DNA of 64,000 nt, from assembly GCA_032871835.1 (NCBI GenBank), contig CM065297.1, forward strand, positions 39,371,098 to 39,435,097, in the 5' to 3' direction. Origin of the DNA: Dipteronia dyeriana (Eukaryota > Streptophyta > Magnoliopsida > Sapindales > Sapindaceae). The position numbers and the translations under genes were made by a program. Positions 55,161 to 64,000 of this stretch are shown here, piece after piece; the stretch's first letter is position 1; every line of letters begins with the position of its first letter. The notes beneath the pieces were generated by a model that was not told where the DNA came from, ran no database searches, and saw only the letters and a list, made by a program, of their open reading frames with translations.

Positions 55161-56839
55161 TTTTCTTGTGTTATAATATGATATATACATACAACAAAAG
55201 TGAGTGAAAGACAAAACAAGCATATTAGTCACAAAGATATAAAAACAAAGACATATGACTTAAGAATGAATCATCATGCAAGACAAATATAATGAGTAAT
55301 ATCTTACAAGTATCATTAAGTCAAAATATGCCAACATGTAACAAAATAAAGCATGTGAACATATCATAAAAGAGAACAATGTCTAGCATACAATGCTCCC
55401 CCTTGATAAATGCTATAACTAAAATCAATGATAGCATAAAGTTCACAAAGATGTTCACACAATCACACATTCAAGCAATTTGAAGAAATATCAACAAAAT
55501 AAGCTTCGTATGCTAAGAGAGATACACAAAGATTTTCAAGTTCTCTCATAATTCTTCAACAATTGTAAAAATATCATCATACACATAAACAACGTGTTTG
55601 TGTGAGAGATATGCTTCAAATATATATCAAGAAGTAGTTTGATAATCAACATGCAAACAATTTCCAACAACTATTCATCTGAAGCTTTTTCCCTAAAAAG
55701 TCAAACTGATTATCATCCGAATTTTTTGCTTTTAAGATAATAGATTTCGACATATAAGCGTGTGTGTGCATGTGGCTCATCATCCCATTTCTGTTTTTCA
55801 ACCCGAACACATTTGATTTTTCAACTATACTCTTTTTTAAGCCTTCCTCCTTTTCTTGTTAGGCTTTGAATCAAAGAAATTATTTTTCCATTTCAACACT
55901 TCTTTGATTTTTCCTTTTTTATAAAACATAAACAAAATTCACTTCATGGCGGCTTTCACTCATCACAATGGTGTAGCTCTTTCCAACATTGGGTAGCTTT
56001 CACAACCAATGTGTGTAGCCCTTTCCATGAAGGTGCTCATTGAGTTCTATGTATTTGCCGAAGCAAAATGGATACTAACCATAGGTCATTTTAAATGTAC
56101 TTAAGCATAAAAACTTCAAGGTGTATCCAAAGTTTATATATTAGTAAACCCAACCTACTAGCAAAACATATAGGAGAAGCAAAGTGAAATTTTATAAAAC
56201 CAAGATTTTATGGCTCATAAGCACATGATCTAAAAGCAATAAGTAGAGACTTATTCAAGATCATTACTTCTCTAATGAGTAGCTTTCAAAGAATATGAAG
56301 CTCATATTTTCAAAAGTAATGCCCCTCAATATACTATACACAAACAATCATCAAATTTAAGATCAATGTGAACAATATCACTATTAGATCCTAAAATAGC
56401 AAATGTCAATGAGAATCATATGTATGCTATACAAAATTCTCTAGTATGACATGCTATGAGATGTATATCAAAAATTGAGTCAAAAAATGAATATCTAAGA
56501 GAACATGCATTAGAATATAAAGATACCTTTTGCACATTATATTCACCAAATATCATACTCCCGCCCTTTTTATAAGCACTCTTGCCTTGAATGTCCTCAT
56601 GACACCAAGTTGACGATGTTTCACAACAACAGTATAAAAATCATAATATCTCAACTCAATCAACACATATATCAAAAGAACTTCTCTAAAGTTAACCAAC
56701 AAATTTCGACCATCATAACAAACATGATGTGAGATAACCAAGTTCATATCAATACATGAAGTATTCAAAGCTAGCAAGCAAGAATTCTCAACATATATTG
56801 ATATATTGCCTCAAAGTTACCTCACATGTGCTTCTTACA
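55161..56839 (-). other. Non-coding internal region between gag and ORF2
   Basis: About 1.7 kb with no conserved motif on either strand; collinear with 8600-10200. It could hold a promoter or intron-like leader for ORF2, but nothing in the sequence proves that. Confidence 0.55.
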
Positions 56840-58873
56840 TTAGTGATGAGAGTACTCACCCTTGAACCACTTATTCTTGGGTGTACCTAAACAAACATTT
56901 CCAATATCATCTTTGACAACAATGTTAAATCTAGAGTAAAGTCCTTCAATTACTTGATTAACAAGAATATCATTGATACACTCTTCCTTAACATTTTCAA
57001 CACAAGCTTTGTCAAGTTGAACAAGATTAGTTTTCATTCTACTCCACAACTTCTTTTCATGCTTAGCAATATTATCATGTTTCTCAATTTTCAAAGCCTT
57101 AGCATGTTCAAGTTGAAGTTTAATCTCCTTATCTCTAGATTTATTTCCTAATTTGTATTTTTCAATATATTTATAACACCTAGGCTTAATATGACCTATT
57201 GTATTGCAATAATGGAAAATTGGAATAAAAGATGAGACTGTACCTTTTGGAGTTGAACTAGCTTTAGTAGGAGTTTGCAAAGATACCTTGTTTGCCAACT
57301 TCTTCTTGGCTTTTGATCTGCTCTTCTTGTGTGGTTTCTTGTCAATCACGACTTCATCCAAGAGAGTAGGAAGTGGTGTTTCAAAGAGCTCCTCTTCAAC
57401 TACCAAGTCATCTTCACCACTATGAGAGTTAACAAGATTCCTAACACTAAACACACTAACCAAATCATTTACTAAGTCCTTGATGGCCTCCTTAGTCGTG
57501 TCTATCTCTTCCATTAATTCTTGTCCTCTATTCCTCAAAGAAGATATCACATTATCCTTCTCAAGGTTTATATTTTCTAGTTCTCTAAACTTCTTCATAA
57601 TATCACTTTTCTCACCAAGAAGTCTACGAGTAACAATCACAAACTCATCTAGTTGTTTCTCGATCAAATCATCCTTCTCAACTACCTCTCTTAAAGCATT
57701 ATCTCTAGCTTCTTCAAGCTTTTCTATCGTGGCCAACAACTCAAGATTAGTAGGAATGGAACTAGAGCTTCCATGATGATTTGCATCAAAGTTCTTATTC
57801 AAAGATATTGTACTATCAATATCTAGTGGAGAATGAGAAGCCGTTAGAGTCACAAAGTTGCTCACCAATTCTTCATCACTTGAAGACTCACTACTAGAGC
57901 TCTCATCATCACTAGAGTAATCATCACTCCAAGTAGCCGCCAACACTTTACCTTTCTTGTCTTTCTTAGATGGCTTCTTGGTGCACTCACTAGCAAAGTG
58001 ACCGAAACCATGACAATTGTAGCATTGAACATCATTCTTGTTCATGGTTTGACTATTCTTCTCATTCCTTGGAGATGTTGTTTTCTTAACTCCTTTTTCC
58101 TTAGAAGACTTGCCTCTAGGCTTGGCATTCTTCTTTAGAAACTTCTTGAACTTTCTAACCAAAAGAGCGATCTATTCATTTTCATCATCACTCTCCTCCT
58201 CAATAGCATTGAGAGCGATTCCCTTACTCTTAATCTTTGGCTTTAAGTACATCTCATAAGTTTGGAGAGTCCCAAGCAACTCATCGATGTGCATTCTATC
58301 CACATCCTTGCTTTCCTCAATGGCCATCACCTTTGATTTAAATCTCTTAGGAAGAGACCTAAGGATTTTTCAATTTAAATGCTCTTTTGAGATAGGTACT
58401 TTAAGTGCTTGAAATTGGTTAGCAATTTTAAGAAGCTGAAATTGGAAGTCTTCTAACTTTTCTTCTTCACCCATACTTAAACCTTCAAATTGTGATGCCA
58501 ACATTTGAAGCCTTGATTTCTTCACCGTTAAGGTTACTTCATTAGTAACTTGGAGAGTATCCCAAGCCTCCTTTGCGGATTTAAGATTTTGAATTTAGGA
58601 GAATTGATGCCCATCAACTCCTCCAAAGATGGCATTCATAGCACGATGGTGCCATTTAGCAACCTCAAACTCATTCATTGTTCATTCACTCCTTAGCTTG
58701 AGTATCATGGTTCCATCATCTTAAACCTTGGCAGGAGGACTATAACCTTCTTCCACTACCATCCACACCCTTTCATCAATTGAGCGGATGTAGGCTTTCA
58801 TCCTCAACTTCCAATACCCATAGTTAGTGCCTAGAAGTAATGGTGGCCTAGTATTTGAGGCTCCTTCCGCCAT
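56840..58873 (-). pseudogene. SIRE-like gag, full length with in-frame stops
   Basis: This is a 677-codon frame from ATG at 58873 to the stop at 56840, without frameshift. N-terminus: LLLGTNYGYWKLRMKAYI (the usual SIRE/Opie gag opening), then KWHHRAMNAIFGGV, AKEAWDTLQVTNEVT and SLPKRFKSKVMAIEES. The CCHC zinc knuckle CYNCHGFGHFASEC is at about residues 284-297 (57983-58024). A long coiled coil lies between about 57480 and 57780. A second knuckle FHYCNTIGHIKPRC is near 57180-57215 with its first Cys replaced by Phe (Cys in copy 1). Five in-frame stops lie in the first 240 codons; the last 440 codons are open. Role in the family: particle formation and RNA packaging. Confidence 0.82.
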
Positions 58874-58964
58874 TACATCATCTTGTAAACACATGACTTC
58901 AAAAGTTTTACAAAAACCGTGAATGTATCACATGGACTCTCACTAAGTACAATCTAGTATTCTG

Positions 58965-58976
58965 CTTTGATACCAA
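58965..58976 (-). other. Primer-binding site of the SIRE-like element
   Basis: The minus strand reads TGGTATCAAAGC two bases after the LTR end, a one-base variant of the initiator tRNA-Met site TGGTATCAGAGC. Confidence 0.88.
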
Positions 58977-58977
58977 A

Positions 58978-61471
58978 TGAAAATACAAACACAGTTAAAT
59001 GCTCAAGGCTAACCTAGAGGGGGGGTGAATAGGTTAGACACCTTTTTTGACTCCCTTAGAAACAAACAAAAGTTTGCCACTCTAGATTGCTTGTATCACA
59101 ATTTATATTATAGTAAGGAAGTCAACTTACATATAAAGGTCTATCCATAGTATTCAAATAACAAATACAAATATAAGAGAGAAAGGGATAGAGAAAAATT
59201 TACACAAGATATAACGTGGTAAACCTCCGAAGAGGAAACATCCACGGGTTAGCAACCACCGGCAAACAAAATCCACTAGTAGATAAGACAAGTACAATCT
59301 CTCAAGTGACCCCTTCACCAAGAAACTACCCTCCTATCCTGCTCATGAAGATGTCTCCCTCTTGCTCAAGATTTTGAGGCCTCACACCTCTTGCCAAGAC
59401 TTCCTCGCTCACCCATCTGGATCCTCACGACCTTAGGCAAGACTTCTTTGCTAACCTTTCCAGATCCTCACGACCCTAGGCAAGACTTCCTTGCTCACCC
59501 TTCCAGATCCTTATGATCCTAGGCAAGACTTCCTTGCTTGTCAATCCGAGGTCTCCCACCTCTTGCCAAGACTTCAATGCTCAACAACATAGGTCTCACA
59601 CCTATTGTTAAGACTTTCTTCTCACAAGGCATCTATGTGTTCATGAATGCAAAATGCAAACAAGCACGCAACATAGAATGTTATGATCAACACATCCTAT
59701 GGAAAATACTAGACATGAGCATGAATGCACAAAACAAATGTAGTCGAGTCAATCATGCATGTTTAATCCATCTAGATCATGTAAGATATGTTCAACATTA
59801 ATTACAACCTAGTTACATGCATAGATCTAAAACTTGAGTCACAAGATATGTTCAATTAATACATAATCAATTTTAAATCTCATATACTAAAATCATGTGA
59901 CAAAGTCATTTAGATTAAAGCAAGAGTTCTAGAGCATATTTCCTATTCATAGATTCATCAAAGCGCAAGAATAGCTCAAAAGAATACAAGCACATGTATT
60001 ATAGTGAGATTTCGGCCAAAGAGAGCCTAATACATGTGAGGAACTATTTTTAACAAAATCAATCAATTAAATATCATCAAATAGTCTTATAATCAAAGCT
60101 AGCACAATAAAATCCCAAACATGTGAAAATATAGGCAAAATAAAAACCTAACTCAACAAGTGAGATTTCAATTGAAACTCAATCTAGCTTTAAATGAGTT
60201 CAAAACTCAAATCCAAACTATCACAAGACACATATATATGTTGAAGAATAAAACCCAAGGCAATTGACCAAGTTTTAAAATAAAACTTTGAGAGAAAATC
60301 AATACCTTAGTTAATTTGGTGCAGTCCCGTTTTTGTGAGGTTAGACTCCAAAAAAGGCAATAATAATAACTCAAACCTTCAGAGAAACGATGAAGGATGA
60401 ATAGGCAAACACTCTCAACTTCGAATCACTCAAATCGGTGTTCAAATGAAGAAGTTATGGTGTTTGGAAAATGAGAAAAATTGGGAGAAAATTCTGCACT
60501 AAAATTTTGAATCTCTTTTTAGAATGAAATGTGAGAGGGAAGGGATATATAAAAGAGAGAGAAAGAGTGAGTGTCAAATGACCAAAAGGGACAAGAAGCA
60601 ACCAGGCTTACTTGCCGCCCGAGATGCCCGCCCGAGATGGCACATGGGCATCTCGGGACAACAAGCTTTCTTGCCCAAGATGCTCACGCGCCATCTCGGG
60701 AAGAAGAGCTTGGAGCTGTCTTCTTTTCCTTCGACCTCTCTTCGCGTTCTTAGACCGTTCTCCGGCCTCCGAACTCGGAATTCAAATTTGTTTATGGATT
60801 AAAAACCATAAATTTCTCACGGATATGGACATATAAGATACTTAACCCAGAAAATAATAATTAGACTCGATATATGAAGACGAAGACAATGTATGCAACA
60901 TGAGTTGAAAGTGTAGTTACTTTTGACTTAGAACATGAAATCAATAGTATGAGTAACCGAAGTGACCGGAACTCAATCAAGAATGATCTAAGACTAAAAT
61001 CAAGTTCAATATCCATGTTATACAAACATTTACACATACAAACACATTTCACACAAGAATGCAAACTACACAAAGATAGTATCCAGTCAAGCATTTTCCA
61101 AAGCATGTTATTTTTATACCAATGCATGAGCATTCATCTTCAAGTGTGTGAATGTGTTATAAAAGGTGCACAACAATGTAGGAACACAAATTTATGAATT
61201 GTGTGTGTGTGCCTATAATGGTGCACAACTATGCAGGGACACAAATGTATGAATTTTGTGTGTGCCTAAGCCTTGTAAGAGAAAGATAAGGTCTTAATAT
61301 ACCTTTGTAGAACCATATAGCATCCTTTCTCTTTGAGGACTTTGAACTTGCTTTGAATAGTTGTTCCTTCATATTTGAAGCTTGAATCATCATGAATCTA
61401 AACAACTGAATCATTACAAGTAAACATCATTTTGATATGGAATTAATGCCAACACAATCTAAAACCTAACA
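58978..61471 (-). repeat. 5' LTR (element orientation) of the SIRE-like element
   Basis: 2494 bp, TGTTAGGTTT (61471) to ATTTTCA (58978). It contains the CTATTCACCCCCCCTCTAGG block near 59010, three 43-bp units (59395-59537), the GC palindrome cluster (60618-60700) and a TATA box on the minus strand at 60544-60552. Confidence 0.9.
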
Positions 61472-61476
61472 CCTGG
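61472..61476. other. Right target-site duplication CCTGG
   Basis: Exact match to 51099-51103. Confidence 0.9.
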
Positions 61477-63267
61477 TCCCCAATCCTGGTCCTGATCTTG
61501 ATCCTCTCTAGGTATCTTTTATCCAAATAGCAAGCAAGGAGGTAGGACTGGTGCTCTAGGATGATGTAGATGTGTTCGTGAAAGATTGGCCACCCGGTAG
61601 CGACTCTTCACCTCTAGGTACTTTAGGTCGGGGTCGGGACCTGTCTTGGTACCTAGAGCTTTGTCCTAGACCCTAATTTCTTTATGAAGTTCCCTAACCT
61701 AAATAGCAAGTAAGAGCAGGGGCTCATCTAGCTCCAGTATCGGATCCTTGCCCACTCTCACAGAGAGGGTGCAAGAAAGCTCCTCGATTCCCTTCAAATG
61801 GGTCTGATTGGTTTCTCCCCATCTTGACATGCGACTTGGCAAGCAAATAGGTGGATAAGGCTAGGTCTAACGAGGCATGAGTCTAGCTCACACAAATATA
61901 TACATGCATAATAAAATGAGATAGATGAGAGAGGGATAAGTCTTTTGTAGAGAGAAGTGGACTGGCCAAGGGGAAAAAGCATCACAAATGATCATATGCT
62001 GAAAAACCCTAAGGCAGTATCCAGAGGAAGGAGAAAGACCCTTCCTTGTGTGTATATATCAAGCAGTGCCCCTAGGAGCTTACAAAAAGGGCAAAGTAGC
62101 ACAACGTATATGCTCTGGAGAGCTTACAATACTATTCAAATATTAACCAATCTTGATATATTTCTAGGAGAGGCAATACATGCCATTGAGATGACACCAC
62201 AAAGATGATGTCAGGAGAATTTAAGCGAGGTCTATAAGCTTCTCTCTGGCTTGTCGATTTCTCTATTAAAGATGATATCTGTAGTCAGGTCTTGAATCAA
62301 GCATCGAATCCCCCTTAAAATGTCCTTTTACATGTTTATTTATACATGGTGTAATTAGGTTTTATTCTTGGCATGCAAGTCAAAAATCACCAGATTGACC
62401 TTCCTTCCTTGATAGGCCAAAATTTTTATTGTTGTTAACCCCAAATAATCGATTGTGGAAGACATCTTGGAGGCAAAGGTGTTTGCTTCCTCTTTGGACT
62501 CTCTCATTAAGGTGACGTATGTGGAGTTGAATATTCTCTCATTAATGTTGGCCATTAAAGAGTTGACTAATCTTCTCTTAATGACGTTGATTATATCATT
62601 AATTACAGTTGAATTTCTCCATCAATGGCATTGTAAATGACCGGAGAAGTCAACTTTCTGTTCTTCGTTGCTGGAGGAGAAATGATTGTTCTGGCTATGT
62701 ATTCTGGTCGGTTGGTACCTTCTTGGCCATTATTCCTATTGGGCAGGGAGGATACGTGCCCCGGATGGGTCTCAAAATGGTATCGCGGTACTCGGGTACC
62801 GAGATGGTGTCGTGGTACCTAGGTTCCAGACAGGAGGTACCAAATAGAGGGTACCATGGTACTGGTTCTGCTTGTCATTTGGCGAGATACCTCATAGAGG
62901 TTACCTGATGTGGTGCTTGCTATCTCGGATGGCGAAGTGCATTTCAGTATCGATCTTGTTACTGGGAACTTGATTTGCCCATCCCAGGCCCCCTGAAGAG
63001 CTTGCCTTAACCATGTTTGGATGGGTCAAGAACGTATCTCGACGAAATGGAAGGGTCGGCAAGACAAACCTGGTGTCCAAAGGACCCTCTGGTAGAGGTG
63101 GAGGTGTTGGCATGTTCCTGTGAAGGTCGCAAGGTACCTCAACCACGGGAACTTTGGTATTGCGATGTAGGTGACCTTTTTACCTCATCGACCTAGCTTC
63201 GGGCTCCTACCGGGTAGAACTGTTATGGAAAATTCTTCTTTGGACCCTAACCAAAAATGGCTTTTAA

Positions 63268-63520
63268 TATATATATATATTATTTTTAGAAATGGGGGTA
63301 TTTTTGGAATAGAGTTGAGTTATAGGAGGATAGTTATGGAATACCAATTTTAGTTTGAAATTGGAATGGCCATTATATTGGTTTTTGGATGGAAAGCTCA
63401 TATCGAATCAACATTCCATTCTATTTTAACAAACCAAATATTAGAAATGATTTTCTTTCCATTATATTTTATTTCATTCCATTCCATTTCACCCAACCAA
63501 ACATTGTATAAATGCTTTGA
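63268..63520. repeat. MITE-like AT-rich stretch
   Basis: A TA run is followed by sequence rich in TTGGAATGG, CATTCCATTC and CCCAACCAAACA, phrases common in small plant DNA transposon relics. I could not find a clean inverted-repeat pair or target duplication, so the call is tentative. Confidence 0.3.
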
Positions 63521-63727
63521 TGCAAAGGCGTCACACCAATACGTGTACTCTAGACCTTCAAATTTTCCCCTATTGCATTGGTTAGAAATAAATTTTCTCA
63601 CTTGTATTTCGTTACGATCCTCCCGATATTCCATAGGTACATAAGGTTTGCCAACAGTATTCTGCTGATAGTTAAAAGGTGGAAAATATTTTGCAACTAA
63701 ATCAACTTTATTTATCTTCAAACGCAT
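63398..63727 (-). other. Open frame of 109 codons downstream of the possible exon
   Basis: Residues such as KYFPPFNYQQNTVGKPYVP and VRKFISNQCNRGKFEGLEY look protein-like, but no domain is recognised. The last third runs into the MITE-like sequence. It may be 3' untranslated DNA of the neighbouring exon or a decayed gene. Low confidence. Confidence 0.2.
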
Positions 63728-63757
63728 TAAAGGATTACTTAGTAAGTTGGTGCAATC

Positions 63758-63904
63758 TTACAAAGCAAAACCCACATAATTATTATGAAAATCCAGGCCT
63801 AGCAACCGACAATCATTCCCTTCGGCGACTGTCCCCCTGTGCATCTTAATCAACGTCCTAAACAAGATCACAGGCGCCTCACGTACTTCATCCGTGTGTA
63901 CCAG
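63758..63904 (-). other. Possible 3'-terminal host exon
   Basis: On the minus strand an acceptor-like GCTCTCAG precedes an open stretch of 48 codons plus TAA, starting LVHTDEVREAPVILFRTLIK and ending LDFHNNYVGFAL. Base composition (near half G+C) is higher than the surrounding AT-rich DNA, and the frame has no stop before the natural-looking TAA at 63758. No family is recognised. The upstream exons would lie beyond the window. It could also be a chance frame. Confidence 0.35.
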
Positions 63905-64000
63905 CTGAGAGCATTATATTTCATTAATATATATTAACTTTTGTAATTTAAAAAAAAAAAAATTATGATATGATAAATCCTTTTTGCTAAAATAATTAAA

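Larger units (their letters stand above)
51104..61471 (-). mobile_element. Complete non-autonomous SIRE-like copia element with captured ORF (10,368 bp)
   Basis: Both LTRs (51104-53640 and 58978-61471) begin TGTTAGGTTT and end ATTTTCA in element orientation, flanked by an exact CCTGG duplication. Internal order is: primer-binding site, gag, about 1.6 kb without ORF, a second ORF resembling the plant transposon protein domain, and a polypurine tract. Reverse transcriptase, RNase H and integrase are absent. The LTRs differ by very roughly one position in ten where compared (51116-51360 versus 58990-59240), so the insertion is old. A truncated sister copy lies at 6455-10822, so this organisation was amplified as a family. 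Confidence 0.9.
50911..63267 (+). repeat. LTR-F-like LTR, forward orientation, split by a 10.4-kb insertion
   Basis: It starts TGTTAAGCGGAAATTCCCAC at 50911 and continues to 51103, where the SIRE-like element is inserted. It resumes at 61477 and ends about 63267 with GAAAATTCTTCTTTGG and ACCAAAAATGG, matching the ends of the solo LTR and of 43585. The terminal CA is not preserved. Without the insertion it is about 2 kb. Small ORFs at 61957-62208, 62609-62908 and 62901-63146 show no known domain and are treated as LTR shadows. A cluster of GGTACC palindromes lies at 62714-62855. Confidence 0.6.

Noticed and set aside
60524..60836. Several ORFs with Arg/Ser-rich translation near the palindromes (also 52649-52976)
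   Set aside because: They lie in both LTRs of one element, antisense to it, and frames are not conserved between the two copies.

Overview
This window looks like a repeat-rich, probably pericentromeric or intergenic part of a large flowering-plant nuclear genome. The DNA is AT-rich. Almost everything in it can be assigned to LTR retrotransposons of plant type: SIRE-like and other Ty1/copia, Tat-like Ty3/gypsy with a second RNase H, a chromovirus-like gag-protease element and an Athila-like LTR. There is one hAT-type DNA transposon. No rRNA, CRISPR or operon structure is present. The only candidate for ordinary host coding sequence is a short possible exon at the extreme right end. The species cannot be named from the sequence.

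Layout. 1-4754: two stacked 3' ends of SIRE-like copia elements (+), each with a polypurine tract and a long LTR. 4755-6454: a copia pol fragment (-) of a family called Copia-B here. 6455-10822: a truncated copy (-) of a non-autonomous SIRE-like family carrying gag plus a plant-transposon-protein-like ORF. 10823-12904: a Copia-B LTR fragment (-). 12905-35449: a decayed Tat-like gypsy (+) with gag, protease, RT, two RNase H domains, integrase, a tandem-repeat block and an antisense ORF. Its gag is split by a Copia-B element (14116-27842, +), whose 5' LTR is in turn split by a very young gag-protease element (16347-20887, -) with apparently identical LTRs, a 5-bp target duplication and an open 738-codon ORF.

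35450-38772: a rearranged Copia-B copy (-). 38773-43165: an Athila-like LTR and primer-binding site (-), containing a tRNA-Glu-like pseudogene and a 1183-bp hAT element with an 8-bp target duplication. 43240-50365: an LTR fragment, an internally deleted Copia-B LTR and a second Tat-like remnant (+). That remnant is interrupted by a copia-type LTR (-), which itself holds a solo LTR with target duplication AATAT. 50366-63267: two LTRs of a gypsy-like family face away from each other across 49 bp. The right one is split by a structurally complete 10.4-kb non-autonomous SIRE-like element (51104-61471, -) flanked by CCTGG. 63268-64000: a MITE-like stretch and a possible terminal exon.

The elements do not cooperate as a pathway; the relationships are layers of insertion and decay. 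Insertion order can be read from nesting: Tat-like, then Copia-B, then the chromovirus-like element, which is the youngest. Two observations deserve most attention. One is the SIRE-like non-autonomous family (two copies here), which keeps gag, primer site, polypurine tract and LTRs but has a second ORF resembling the plant transposon protein domain where pol should be. The other is the young gag-protease-only element, which must depend on another element's reverse transcriptase and integrase. All boundaries and target duplications were read by eye; identities are visual estimates, not computed values.
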